The notes: generated by a model from the letters alone, not told the origin. DNA of 64,000 nt from Pseudoflavitalea sp. G-6-1-2 (GCF_012927185.1 NZ_JABBGB010000002.1:620001-684000); one strand, 5' to 3'. Counted from the first letter of the stretch, positions 35,370 through 45,600 are shown. Program-made: numbers and translations.

Positions 35370-37721
35370 TTATTTTCTTTTTCTCCTGATGAGCAGAATG
35401 GTTCCTGCCAGCAGCAGCAATCCCGGTATTCCCCATACGTACACTACTTTTTGTCCGTAGGCCCAGCCGGGCGACAAAGTCACATAGGTATCCTTTGCAA
35501 AAGGCGGGTTGATATAAATGGGATACTCGTTGTAATCGAGATAGCTGTAGTAGGATCGTACGTTTTCGCTGATAAGGTTCTTATTGCTGGCAATGTCAGC
35601 ATCGCCAAAAACCATTATCCGTTGTTCACGCACTTTACCCGGGCGGGTAAAGAGCACACCTACATCGAAGGAATCTTTCTTAATATCGCCTTCAGCTTCG
35701 TTGAATACCGGAGCAATGCTATCAACTTTCAGCTTCGATGTTTCAAGCCATGTATTGGGGAAAGTTGTTTTCAGCAGAGGCAGGGCTGTAAAGCCGCTGT
35801 CTTTAGTACTGGCAACACCCACAATACTGCGGAGGGCAGGATTGCCCATAAATCCTTTTAGTTTCAATGAGTGGAGATAACGGTTGTACAATAACCACCA
35901 TTCATCAGCCATATCATAACTGGCGGGAGTTACATTGAAGTTGACCTTATCTGCAGTTTCTCCATTGTCGTGGTCCTGCACCAGCTGTCCACCCATCAGT
36001 TGAATCCCAAGCGGCTTCAGTACCGGGTTGATCAATTGTTGCTTACCTGGTTCTGCAAACACCAGCATGTTACGTCCTTCGGCGAGATAAGTTTTCAGTT
36101 TTTGCTGTACGGTGGCGCTCAGTTCAACTTTCGGGTCTGCGAGTACAACTATGCTGGCAGATGCGGGAATATCATGCGTCTGCAGATTCAGTGTGTCACA
36201 ATCGAAGCCGAGATTGAGCAGTGAGCGCGCATTGCCTTTATCGATGGCATGGTCACTGTATTCACGTTCCCCGCTTTTGTAAATATTGCGTTCCAGTTCT
36301 CCGCTTACAAAGTATACCTCTGGCATTTTTGCTCCGGTTACTCTTTTCAACGAAGCATTCACTACCTGTTCATCAGGCCAGGTACCGCCAGACTCCCCTA
36401 TCAGATTGGTGCGGAGCAGCGTGGTTCTTCCTTTATACCTGAGCTGCATCACCATTTTGTATTTTTCATCCTTCAGGTTGATGGCCTGCGGCAGCTGTTC
36501 AGCACTGATCAATTTTGCTGCATCAAAATGCATCGTTTCAGACATAATGCCTGCGATCTCTTTCATTGACTTGCCAGGGAATCTTCTGTACAACGAAGAA
36601 TCGCCGGAAGGAACTTCATAGTAGTACACATATCTGAATTGGATATTGCTATTGAATCGCAGGTATTTCTCCCACATCCCATCGAGATAATAATTCCGGT
36701 ACTGAGGCAGCCCGGCCTGCGCATCCTGACCCAGGATATTCACAAACAGTGTCACATCAAGCGTACTGTCTTTCATCTCCCTCATCATCTTCTGTGTAAC
36801 CGGATGCAGCGTGTTAGTTTTTCGTGCACTCACATCCCAGTAGCCAATGCTGCCCGGGCGTGAAGTGAAATAACCGATCAGCAAGCCAACAACCACAATC
36901 AGAACATAACGGGAAGCTCTGACAGGCCAGGGCTTGCTTTCACGACCGGCTTTGAGTTTCAATATTGTAAAGCCAAGGAACATGAAAACGATCACCAGGT
37001 AATAGACAACATCCTTTGAGGAGATCAGCCCTGCAATCATTTTCTCTGTGCGGCGATTGATAGACAGGAAATACGTAAGGTCTCTGACAAAATCATACTG
37101 CTGCCATAACATGCCGATATAATTCAGCACCAGCAGAAAGGAGAAGCTTGCAATGGCTGCAACAATGGGATAAGTAGTAAGGGACGACATAAAGAACCCT
37201 ATTGCAGACAACGCATTCAGCAGAAGATAGAAACCTAGCAATGTAGAGAACATCGGACCAGCATCCACCTTATTGAGGTCGAAGAAAGCAGAGCCGATAA
37301 AAAAACCGAGTATCAGTATGAAGATGAGATTGTAGAACAGCATTGCCAGATACTTGCCCAGCACAATCTGCCTCACAGTAATGGGAGATGAATATAAAAG
37401 CCTGATGGTACCATTATTGTTTTCCCTGCTGATAATGCTCATGGTGAGCAGTGGGACAAACATGTAGAGCCATTGCAGGATCATCACAAAATACCCATTG
37501 ACGGGATCATTGAAGATGCCGTATGTCATGGACTCCACAATCTTCTTCACAAAGTCAGGATCATTTTCCCGCACCAGTGCAGTCTGCATCGCGAAAGGAT
37601 AGAACACATCGGTATACGAAACTGCACAGAATACAAAGAAGGTTATGCTGAGCAGCCACGCTACCGGAGAGTAAAAGAGGTTCCGAAGCTCGTTCCTGGC
37701 AATTTTAAATAATAGCTTCAT
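35370..37721 (-). CDS. GldF-GldG-type fused ABC permease/auxiliary protein (copy 1)
   Basis: A 783-aa protein with the same plan as its downstream neighbour: N-terminal ABC-2 permease helices (MKLLFKIARNELRNLFYSPVAWL; later TLLGFYLLLNALSAIGFFMSS and a helix at FSFLLVLNYIGMLW), a central extracytoplasmic GldG-like domain (TLHPVTQKMMREMKDSTLDVTLFVNILG; IPASASIVVLADPKVELSATVQQKL) and a C-terminal helix before RRKRK. Fusion of permease and auxiliary domains distinguishes it from the separate gldF and gldG genes of Flavobacterium. It lies 9 bases after the GldA-type ATPase gene and is clearly cotranscribed with it. Confidence 0.88.
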   Translation of the reverse strand: MKLLFKIARNELRNLFYSPVAWLLSITFFVFCAVSYTDVFYPFAMQTALVRENDPDFVKKIVESMTYGIFNDPVNGYFVMILQWLYMFVPLLTMSIISRENNNGTIRLLYSSPITVRQIVLGKYLAMLFYNLIFILILGFFIGSAFFDLNKVDAGPMFSTLLGFYLLLNALSAIGFFMSSLTTYPIVAAIASFSFLLVLNYIGMLWQQYDFVRDLTYFLSINRRTEKMIAGLISSKDVVYYLVIVFMFLGFTILKLKAGRESKPWPVRASRYVLIVVVGLLIGYFTSRPGSIGYWDVSARKTNTLHPVTQKMMREMKDSTLDVTLFVNILGQDAQAGLPQYRNYYLDGMWEKYLRFNSNIQFRYVYYYEVPSGDSSLYRRFPGKSMKEIAGIMSETMHFDAAKLISAEQLPQAINLKDEKYKMVMQLRYKGRTTLLRTNLIGESGGTWPDEQVVNASLKRVTGAKMPEVYFVSGELERNIYKSGEREYSDHAIDKGNARSLLNLGFDCDTLNLQTHDIPASASIVVLADPKVELSATVQQKLKTYLAEGRNMLVFAEPGKQQLINPVLKPLGIQLMGGQLVQDHDNGETADKVNFNVTPASYDMADEWWLLYNRYLHSLKLKGFMGNPALRSIVGVASTKDSGFTALPLLKTTFPNTWLETSKLKVDSIAPVFNEAEGDIKKDSFDVGVLFTRPGKVREQRIMVFGDADIASNKNLISENVRSYYSYLDYNEYPIYINPPFAKDTYVTLSPGWAYGQKVVYVWGIPGLLLLAGTILLIRRKRK

Positions 37722-37730
37722 GGCAAAGGG

Positions 37731-38657
37731 TTATGAGTGGGATTGCTGGGATAATTGTTTGAAAGTATCGTCGAGCTGACTCTTGTCTACACTGATCTCG
37801 CGAAGCTGCCAACCCTGCTTCATGCTTTCGGCAATGATCTTCTCCGTGATCGACTGATCGCCGCTGAACCAGGCGCGCACTTGTTTTTCGGTAAGAAACT
37901 CCACCCGGGAGATGCCCGGTATTGCTGCCAGCTCTTCGCTCGTTGGAGGATTCTCCATACGCATGAAAAGACTGTTGGGCTGTACGTAATTATCGAAGGC
38001 ATCCATGGTGTCGGAGAATACGATCCTGCCTGATTCGATCATGATCACATCACGACAGAGCAATTGGATCTCCTGAAGAATATGCGAACTGAGCAGCACT
38101 GTACAATCCTGCGCAATTTCCTTGATCAGTTTTCTGATCTCGATGAGCTGATTGGGATCGAGACCGGTAGTAGGTTCGTCCATCACCACCAGTTTGGGTT
38201 TGTGGATAATGGATTGTGCAATGCCTACGCGCTGGCGGTAACCGCCGGAGAGATTTCTGATGAGCCTGCTGCTGAAATGTGCAATTGAACAGCGTTCTTT
38301 CACTTCTTCCACGGCGCGCTTCACGGCTACTTTATCCAGCAGCCTGAGCTCTGCACTGTAGGTAAGGTATTCATCGATGGTAAGATCAGTGTACAGCGGT
38401 GGCGTCTGCGGAAGAAAACCTAATTGTTTCTTCGCTTCTTCAGCCTGTGTTTGCGTATCGAAACCGTTGATGTATACTTTCCCTTCGGTTTGATTGAGCG
38501 CACCACAAACGATGTTCATGGTAGTGGATTTACCCGCACCGTTTGAGCCGAGCAACCCGACAATGCCGGATTGCTCGAGCTCCATATTTATTTCCCGGAT
38601 AGCCCATGAGCTGCTGTACCGGTGAGAAAGATTTTCAATCTTTAAAATAGGAGTCAT
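37731..38657 (-). CDS. gldA: ABC transporter ATPase, GldA-type
   Basis: A 308-aa ATP-binding subunit for the two downstream permease fusions. Walker A GSNGAGKST is at residues 37-45, the Q-loop region FLPQTPPLYTDLTIDEYL follows, the signature LSGGYRQRVGIAQ is at about 134-146, and Walker B LVVMDEPTTGLDP at about 153-165, then SSHILQE. The C-terminal about 80 residues (RVEFLTEKQVRAWFSGDQSITEKIIAESMKQGWQLREISVDKSQLDDTF) are the extension usual in GldA. GldA/F/G-type transporters are associated with gliding in Bacteroidota; substrate unknown. The symbol reflects family likeness, not proof of a motility role. Confidence 0.85.
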   Translation of the reverse strand: MTPILKIENLSHRYSSSWAIREINMELEQSGIVGLLGSNGAGKSTTMNIVCGALNQTEGKVYINGFDTQTQAEEAKKQLGFLPQTPPLYTDLTIDEYLTYSAELRLLDKVAVKRAVEEVKERCSIAHFSSRLIRNLSGGYRQRVGIAQSIIHKPKLVVMDEPTTGLDPNQLIEIRKLIKEIAQDCTVLLSSHILQEIQLLCRDVIMIESGRIVFSDTMDAFDNYVQPNSLFMRMENPPTSEELAAIPGISRVEFLTEKQVRAWFSGDQSITEKIIAESMKQGWQLREISVDKSQLDDTFKQLSQQSHS

Positions 38658-38680
38658 AACTGGTCTGTGATTTAGCGGTA

Positions 38681-39139
38681 TTACTTGGATGCAGTGGCAG
38701 AGTCAAATATTTTTTTCAGTTCCTCGCCATGCTGATTGAGCTGCATGGAATTGATGGTAGTCAGATCCTGCGCAATAGAACCTGATGTTGCAGTAAACTT
38801 TTTGCCGGCTGGTGTTTTATGAAACCTTACGAGTTCTGCAAGTTCCTCTGTACTGTAGTACTTTGCATAGGTTTTGATCATCTCTTCCTTCACTGCAGAA
38901 TAACCCATGTACTTTCTGAAGAATGCTCTTACTTCTTCTCTTTTGGAGGAGAGTGCCGGAGCACTGGCAATGGTATTGTCAGCCGACAGCAGCACACTTG
39001 CTTCAACATTCTTTTCCATTTCGATTACAGTGAACAATTCTTCGATCTTCTGCTTCTTGGCAGCATCCACCTGCTGTGCGTTTGCAGTGATCATACCAAA
39101 TGCCATCAGGGCAGTCATAAATACGAGTTTCGCTTTCAT
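38681..39139 (-). CDS. Secreted DUF2059-domain protein
   Basis: A 152-aa protein with a signal peptide (MKAKLVFMTALMAFGMITANAQ, cleavage probably after ANA). The rest matches DUF2059: a helical KQKIEELFTVIEMEKNVE start, then REEVRAFFRKYMGYSAVKEEMIKTYAKYYSTEELAELVRFHKTPAGKKF, the characteristic conserved block. It is probably periplasmic, function unknown. It lies 23 bases upstream of the GldA-type ATPase and may be cotranscribed with it. Confidence 0.88.
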   Translation of the reverse strand: MKAKLVFMTALMAFGMITANAQQVDAAKKQKIEELFTVIEMEKNVEASVLLSADNTIASAPALSSKREEVRAFFRKYMGYSAVKEEMIKTYAKYYSTEELAELVRFHKTPAGKKFTATSGSIAQDLTTINSMQLNQHGEELKKIFDSATASK

Positions 39140-39150
39140 ATGTTTCGTTT

Positions 39151-39231
39151 TTAGATTGAATAGTGAATGTGAATTGGATTGATGGAGCCACCCAGTATCA
39201 AAGCGATGAATAGAAACACTTTTACTTTCAT
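39151..39231 (-). CDS. Possible 26-aa membrane-type peptide ORF upstream of the DUF2059 gene
   Basis: ATG at 39231 and TAA at 39151-39153 enclose 26 codons reading MKVKVFLFIALILGGSINP and a short end IHIHYSI. The hydrophobic core after two lysines resembles the start of a signal peptide or a membrane peptide. It ends 11 bases before the DUF2059 start, so it could be a leader peptide coupled to that gene, a remnant of a duplicated secreted gene, or chance. Low confidence as a translated gene. Confidence 0.3.
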   Translation of the reverse strand: MKVKVFLFIALILGGSINPIHIHYSI

Positions 39232-39285
39232 TGTTTAACTTTTAAGAGTGAATGTATAACTGATGTACAGGCAATTGTTTCCCAT

Positions 39286-39309
39286 GTCAGCGTACCGAAG
39301 TACCCTGAC
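39286..39309. other. Structured intergenic hairpin with TTCG/CGAA tetraloop
   Basis: Arms GTCAG/CTGAC and GTAC/GTAC surround a four-base loop, reading TTCG on the minus strand (CGAA on plus), with one G.G mismatch between the arms. It lies 33 bases past the stop of the membrane-tail ECF sigma gene on the minus strand. No T-run follows on either strand, so it is not a canonical terminator; an RNA-processing or stability element, or a weak terminator, is possible. Confidence 0.55.
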
Positions 39310-39341
39310 CAAATCAATCACCATCATTTTTAAATGAGTTT

Positions 39342-40106
39342 TTATCCGATCTTCCGAAGCGCCAGATCCTGCACTGGATAGTCGATTACTGTGCCTCCGT
39401 ATTCTTTTCGAATGCTTATCTCAGTTAGTACATTCTTTTTTGTTCTACCCTGTACTTCAATAAAATCCCTGAGATGAACTTTTGTACCACCTGAATTGAA
39501 AAAAATATAGCTGATTGCAGAAAAGAAAAGCAACAGGCAGGCGCACTGTATATTTTCTTTGATGAATCTGGTAGCACGTGCAAGATGGTTCCTTACTGTA
39601 TTGGGAGAGATATTCAGGTAATGCGCTATTTCATTTCTGGAGAGTCCGGCTACATTGCTCAGCCGGAATACTTCCAGTTGCTTTTCAGGCAAGCGCTTAT
39701 ATGTTTCCGTGATGGCTCCTTTGTTCTCTTTCCGGAGCAGTGTTTCTTCCACGTCGTTGGATACCGTTGCATAAAAAGACTGAAACAAAGAATGTACCCG
39801 CAACCTGACTGATTCCCTCTTTGCATTTTTATAAGCAAGATTGCTGGCCACACGATATAGCCATCCACCGATATTATCATTGCTGATAGCGGTTCTCTTT
39901 TCCCAGAATTTCAGAAAGGTATCCTGTACAATATCTTCGGCGGTCTGCCTGTTGCGTGTAAGGCGTGAAACGGCCGTCATCAGGGCATCCTGATGATGAT
40001 GGAGCATAACAAGATATTCCTGATCGCCGGCTGAACCGGAAGCATCATTGTCTGGAAACCTGTTACCAGACAATGATGCAGGGAGGATATGATTTGTGGT
40101 AATCAT
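39342..40106 (-). CDS. ECF sigma factor with C-terminal membrane segment and tail
   Basis: A 254-aa RNA polymerase sigma factor. ATG 40106 is chosen because the upstream ATG at 40157 would overlap the lipoprotein gene. Region 2 shows LTRNRQTAEDIVQDTFLKFWEKR and region 4 RLPEKQLEVFRLSNVAGLSRNEIAHYLNISPNTVRNHLARA, standard for Bacteroidota ECF factors. Unusually, a hydrophobic stretch (CACLLLFFSAISYIFF, about residues 187-203) follows, then a 50-residue tail of basic/beta character (RDFIEVQGRTKKNVLTEI...). No FecR gene is next to it. It stands last in the SusC/D operon. Membrane anchoring is an inference from hydrophobicity. Confidence 0.9.
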   Translation of the reverse strand: MITTNHILPASLSGNRFPDNDASGSAGDQEYLVMLHHHQDALMTAVSRLTRNRQTAEDIVQDTFLKFWEKRTAISNDNIGGWLYRVASNLAYKNAKRESVRLRVHSLFQSFYATVSNDVEETLLRKENKGAITETYKRLPEKQLEVFRLSNVAGLSRNEIAHYLNISPNTVRNHLARATRFIKENIQCACLLLFFSAISYIFFNSGGTKVHLRDFIEVQGRTKKNVLTEISIRKEYGGTVIDYPVQDLALRKIG

Positions 40107-40122
40107 GGTACTGATGCTGAAT

Positions 40123-41037
40123 TTAATCCGGGAATTGAAATCCGATCTGCTTTGCAAAATCTTTCAGCAGTTTGAACTTTTTTATCACCAGCGGATACTG
40201 CTGGTACAATGCATTGAACTCAGCCGTAGAATAGAGGAACACTGCATCCAGGAAACTGCGCAGATCATCCTCCGGCATTGGCGTGAGAATAAAGATCTCA
40301 AAAACCGGGTAATATAAAATAAGTCCGAACTCCTCGGGCTTCCTGTTCTGATCAGGAAACCATGAAGTGAATTCGGTATTGTATATCTCATCACCAAATG
40401 CTTTTCTGGATATGCTGTAGAAATCATTCAGGTCAATATCAGTCAGGGTGGTCAGCCTTTTATAACAGGCGGTCCCCAGTGCTTCTGCGAGATATTTCTT
40501 TTTCGATTCCACTGAAAAAGTATCAGGGTTAACGATGCGCATTGCCATTGTATTGAAGCCGCCATAGGAATTCAGCGCTGTAAGCTCAGGGTATGTAGGG
40601 ATATAGTTCTTTCTTACAGCGAGATCTTCCACAAATAAAACACTGAACAGCTTTACGGACGATGGGATCCGGGGCATCAGATCATGCTCGAGCAATTGCA
40701 ACATCGGAAGTACTTTGCTCTTGTCTGATGTTATGTTGTATTTATAAGCGGTATCCCTGCCAGCAGCTCCTGAATAGGCCAGTGTGAGTCTTGTATAGTA
40801 ATACCTGGGCACTCCGTTGAATACGCCTATTTCCTTTTTTGCAAGAGTATCATTGTAGTAGCAGGGAATTCCTGTACGCTGAAAGAACTGATAGATGGCA
40901 TGATCTACCGGATCATTGGGATTATCTTTTACTGTAAGGATTGTTTCCTCGATGCCGCTTGGCTGCAGTGCCGACTCTTTTTTGCAGGCAGCAAGCAATA
41001 ACCAGGAGCAGAGAAAACAAAAACTGTATCTGAACAT
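40123..41037 (-). CDS. Lipoprotein resembling the substrate-import zinc metallohydrolase family, HExxH absent
   Basis: A 304-aa lipoprotein (signal sequence ending LLLAAC, lipid cysteine C18, then KKES). The block order LLEHDLMPRIPSSVKLFSVLFVEDLAV, TALNSYGGFNTMAMRIVNPDTF, then a helix LAEALGTACYKRL matches my recollection of lipoproteins that accompany SusC/SusD pairs and normally carry HExxH in that helix (putative zinc-binding metallopeptidases). Here the catalytic motif is not present. Assignment to that family is therefore tentative. It lies 18 bases after the SusD stop, in the uptake operon, so a surface role in binding or presenting a substrate is likely. Confidence 0.7.
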   Translation of the reverse strand: MFRYSFCFLCSWLLLAACKKESALQPSGIEETILTVKDNPNDPVDHAIYQFFQRTGIPCYYNDTLAKKEIGVFNGVPRYYYTRLTLAYSGAAGRDTAYKYNITSDKSKVLPMLQLLEHDLMPRIPSSVKLFSVLFVEDLAVRKNYIPTYPELTALNSYGGFNTMAMRIVNPDTFSVESKKKYLAEALGTACYKRLTTLTDIDLNDFYSISRKAFGDEIYNTEFTSWFPDQNRKPEEFGLILYYPVFEIFILTPMPEDDLRSFLDAVFLYSTAEFNALYQQYPLVIKKFKLLKDFAKQIGFQFPD

Positions 41038-41054
41038 GGCAGTAATGTTTAAGG

Positions 41055-42590
41055 TTAATTTTTCATTGGTCTTACCGGGCGCGTTGGATTCACCAGGCCG
41101 CCCTGGCTGAATTCCACCTCCTGCAAGGGTATGGGTATAACATAAGCAGCCTTATCCTGCTCATATGGATTCAATTCAAAATATCCCTGGATATATCGTA
41201 CGCCTCCGCTGTATGAGTATGCGATATGCCGGATGGTTTTGCTGAAAGGATAGGCATTATTTACAGCATATCTCCGGAGATCAAACCAGCGGTGCATTTC
41301 AAAACTCAGCTCTCTTCTTCTTTCGTCCCGGATGAAGTTCACCAGCGCGGCACCGGTTGCAGTAACAACAGTGAGGTCTGCGGGTTTGAACCTGTGCTTT
41401 CTCAGTTCCTGAATGGTTTCAGCAGCTTCATTATTGCGGCCCAATATGGCCTGCGCTTCTGCTTTGTTCAATAACAATTCTGAATACCGGATAACTGATT
41501 TATCTAGCACAGAAACCTCGGGTTGCATTTTTGAAGGGATCCACTCGCTGCTGAGGGCAAGTGTAAAATACCTCGATTTTCTAAGGTCAGTCGACGAATA
41601 CAGGCTCATCAAATCCCCGGAAGCTCTGAAGTTATCCGACTGATGTACAAAATTGCTGGGTGCGAATGTTTCAGTGATAGCTGTTTGAAAGCCAATGTTG
41701 GGAAAACAGAAAAACGTTTCGGTTGATGTACGGGAATTCACCGAAGCCGTATTCGGAAGCGTATTCAGATCCGTCATTGCATAATCTTTCTGAGCCATCG
41801 CTTTATCTGCCCAGCTGATGGCTTCATCATACTTTTCCATAAAAAGGCAAACCCGGCTGAGCAATGCCTGTGCTGCCGCTTGTGACGCTTTAACTGTCAA
41901 TTGCTTTTTTCCTGCCAGTTCTTTTTCACTTTCCAGCAGATCTTTCAGTATCTGATCATACACCTGCTGAACAGTGTTTCGCGTAAACTGCTTGTCTTCC
42001 ACAGCAGCACTTATTTTCAGCGGAATGCTCCAGTCACTGCCGGCAGTGGAGGTTTTGTAAGGCAAGCCATACACGTTAGCCAGATTGAAATTGATCAATC
42101 CCCTGAGAAAATGTGCTTCGCCGGAAATGCGTTTCAATTCTTCAGCAGATCCTCCGTTCTGCTGCACAGCAGGAATATTTTCGAGAATGGTATTCAGGGC
42201 CATCATTCTTCTGTACTGGCTCAGATAATAGGTTTCAGTGATTGGTTCTCCCACACTGTTGGTGAATGGGAGTGCCTGCCATTGGTACAGATTCTGATAT
42301 AGATACACCCGTTCTAAAGATGGTCTGGCCTCCTTGTTGTCTTCAGCATCATCATCTATTATATCCATAAATACGGGTGCAACAGCAAATCCCGCACTGC
42401 CGTAATATCCTTCTCCCACCAGTACTTCCTGCAGATCTTCTGTGGTTTTGAGGAATGTTTCGTTTTGAGAATAGGTGCTCAGGAATTTCTTGCAGGAAGC
42501 TCCTCCTGCTATTATCAGCAACAGTAAACATGCTGACAGTATAGTTCCTGAAGCTTTTGTGATGCTGTTGTTTGAATATGACGTGCGCAT
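41055..42590 (-). CDS. SusD/RagB-family outer-membrane lipoprotein
   Basis: A 511-aa surface lipoprotein that binds the substrate and forms the lid of the SusC transporter. It has a signal peptide with lipobox IIAGGASC (C33), followed by KKFLSTYSQNETFLKTTEDLQEVL, the typical SusD N-terminus. The TPR-like helices include AHFLRGLINFNLANVYGLPY (about residues 165-184), and the end RRRELSFEMHRWFDLRRYA and IPIPLQEV is hallmark SusD. It starts 24 bases after the SusC stop. Substrate cannot be told from sequence; no glycoside hydrolase gene is adjacent, so it may be a peptide or another polymer. Confidence 0.95.
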   Translation of the reverse strand: MRTSYSNNSITKASGTILSACLLLLIIAGGASCKKFLSTYSQNETFLKTTEDLQEVLVGEGYYGSAGFAVAPVFMDIIDDDAEDNKEARPSLERVYLYQNLYQWQALPFTNSVGEPITETYYLSQYRRMMALNTILENIPAVQQNGGSAEELKRISGEAHFLRGLINFNLANVYGLPYKTSTAGSDWSIPLKISAAVEDKQFTRNTVQQVYDQILKDLLESEKELAGKKQLTVKASQAAAQALLSRVCLFMEKYDEAISWADKAMAQKDYAMTDLNTLPNTASVNSRTSTETFFCFPNIGFQTAITETFAPSNFVHQSDNFRASGDLMSLYSSTDLRKSRYFTLALSSEWIPSKMQPEVSVLDKSVIRYSELLLNKAEAQAILGRNNEAAETIQELRKHRFKPADLTVVTATGAALVNFIRDERRRELSFEMHRWFDLRRYAVNNAYPFSKTIRHIAYSYSGGVRYIQGYFELNPYEQDKAAYVIPIPLQEVEFSQGGLVNPTRPVRPMKN

Positions 42591-42614
42591 AAAAATATTT
42601 TGGATGAGTGAACT

Positions 42615-45600
42615 TTAGAATACAAACGAAACATTCAGTGTGTATTCAGGTCTTATGCTCATGTTGATGGATGGCGCAAAACCAGACTGTGAAGGGTCCT
42701 GCCCTTTCAACGCTTTGCTGGCAAGCGTAAACAGGTTGGTTCCTGTAAATCCGATACTGCCAGATTTTGCTTTGATCCTCGAACAGAATTCCCGGGAGAA
42801 TAAATACTTGAGTGTAACAGATGCCAGCTTCACATAATCTCCGCTTACTACCCGCAGATCGGAGAAATCATACATCTGATAATAGTTCTGGGCAAAAACA
42901 GGACCGTCATATGATGATCCGGAACCATCAGAGATCAGAGGATTACCTGCAGATCCGTTCAGACCGGGAATATTGGTAAACTGTTCATCACCAGGATAAC
43001 GCCAGCGGTTCAGGAATTCTTTACGCAGGTTCTGCTGCGAGCTTGGTCTGAAATTGCTGTACCTGCCAGACGCGAGCTGGAGCAATCTGATCTTGTTGCC
43101 CACGCTGTAAGTAATATTCATGTTGAGTCCCCAGTTTCTGTAGGAGAAATAATTGGAAACGCTTCCCTGAAGAACAGGTACGCGCCTGCCAGACTCCACC
43201 ATCACAGCATTCATCACTTCTTCTCTGTTCATTTTTGAATATTTCTCTTTCAGCTCAGCTGCATTCTCCAGTTCAGCCCCGTAGAATACCGGCATGCCCG
43301 TATTATCCAGACCCTTAAATCTGTAGGAATAAAAAGTGTTGATAGCTTTTCCATCGATCACTATCGAGCCACCGAGATACTGCTGATAAGTGATGCTCCT
43401 TGGATCAACCAGTGCAGATGCACGATTGTTGACGGCGGCAGAGAGCAGCCTGTTGAAAACCTGTCCCAGCTGCGGATCTATCCGCCAGGTGAATCCTCTC
43501 TTGCCATCCTTACCTACTGACCCCGTTACAGGAGTGTAGTTTAGTGACACTTCCACACCCTTGTTCTCTAAAATGCCGCCATTGACCGTATACTCTGTAA
43601 TGCCATTCATCTGCGACACTTTTTTGGTCACAAATGTGTTGGTTGTTCTCTTGTAGAAATAGTTAACACTTCCCGACAACTTGTTTTTGAAGAGAGAAAA
43701 TGCAAGCCCAACGCCGTAATCCGATGTTTTCTCCCAGTTGAGGTTGGGATTAGGATAGGCCTGAATGGAAGACATGAAGCTCTGAAATGCGCTGTTGTAA
43801 ATATCTTTCTTGATGATCGTATAAGGCGTTTGATTGGCCGGGATATTTCCACTTGTTCCGTAACTCAGCGTAAGGGCCATCAGATCAATTGACTTGCTGT
43901 TCCTGAACAGATCATTCTGCATATTCCATCTGCCGGAGATGGTCCAGTTTGGCAGGAATTTTTCATTGCTCCTGTTGCCAAAAGAGTTGGAGTAATCCGA
44001 TCTTCCCTGGAGTGTGATCACGTAGCGGTCATTATAGATATACATGGCAGAACCCATCATGGAAACCAGATTGCTCAGCCTTTCGGAGATTGTGGCCCGG
44101 TTTGCGGCCACCCAGGATGTATAGCCGGGAAAATCAGCAGGATTGTAGGCTGCAAAAGTGTACCCTCTTTCAGGATAATAACCTCGCCTTGTCTGTTCAA
44201 TAGAATTGTGTTTGGAAGAACTCAGTTCTGCCCCGCCCTGCAGGTTCAGCAGATGCAGGCCTTGTTTATCGAGATATCGTTTGTACTGAAGTTCTCCTCT
44301 CAGCAAATAAGTTCTCATGCGGGTAGTGGCCTGCTGCAATTGACCACCGAAGGGAGCCGGGTCTAAGCGCGGATCTCCATAATCCATGCCTCGCTGAAGA
44401 TCCATATAATTGGTCTTTTCTTCAAACCATGTTTCCTGTTCAGTATTGTTGAATGTGTAAGAGCCCGAACCTCTGAATACAAGGTCGGGCAGGAACTCGT
44501 ATTCGGCAGATGCACTCAGCATTGTTTCAGCCCCATCCTGCGTATTGCCCGACCGGTTCATTTCATTTACTACGTTCATGGATGGGCGCAGATATATCCT
44601 GTTGTCTCTGCTGTCTCTCGTAGGATAGAAATACAGACTGCCGTCATCATTGTACAACGGAATGGCGCGGCTGGTACCATATGCATAGTCGAGTATGCCA
44701 ACAGAAGCAGGAGTATATCTTCTATCGGTTTTGTTGGTGACGAGATCGATCCTTCCTTTGAATTTTTTATAGTCTACATCAAACCCAATACTTGCATTAT
44801 ATCGTTTGAAAAATTCTCTTTTTGTTACGCCGGGGTCATTGGTAAAACCAATGCTGGCAATATAGCGGCTCACCTGATTTCCTCCTGACACGGAGATATT
44901 GTGTGAGGTTTTCACAACATCCTGCGTTATGATGCCCAACCAGTCAGTATTTACGGTCTCGGCCTTGTTCACTGCATTCATGTAGGTTTCATAATCGATA
45001 TCACCGTTGTAATAATCGAGGATGGCTTTTTCATATCCAACAGGCACACCATTGAAGGCCATTTGCTTTTCGATGAGCTCACGGGAAGCAGCTACCCTTT
45101 CAATGGAGTTCATCATGTATACATTTCTGTCTGTATATCGGGGCCTTCTCTGCAGGCTCACATTGCCATCGTACCTAACTGTAGGTGGGCCGGGCTTTCC
45201 TCTTTTCGTAGTGATCACAATTACGCCGTTGGCAGCTCTTACACCATAGAGAGCGGTGGCTGCTGCATCCTTCAATACATCTATCTGTTCAATGTCGTTA
45301 GGATTTATACCGGAGATAGCATTGCCTATGAGGTTTACGAAATCGAGGTCGTTGATCTTATTGGCCGGAATATTTACCGGATCTACTCTAACAATGCCAT
45401 CCACTACCCAGAGTGGTTCCTGTGAACCGAGGTAGGTAGAAGTGCCGCGCACGCGCAGCCTGGGTACAGCCCCTGCCTGTCCGGAGTTCAGCATGTAAGT
45501 CATACCGGGCACGCGCCCTTCAAGCATCTTATCAACTGTAGATACTCCGGGCAAAATCACAGAATCCATTTTTAGAGTAGTAACAGAGCCGGTGTTATAT

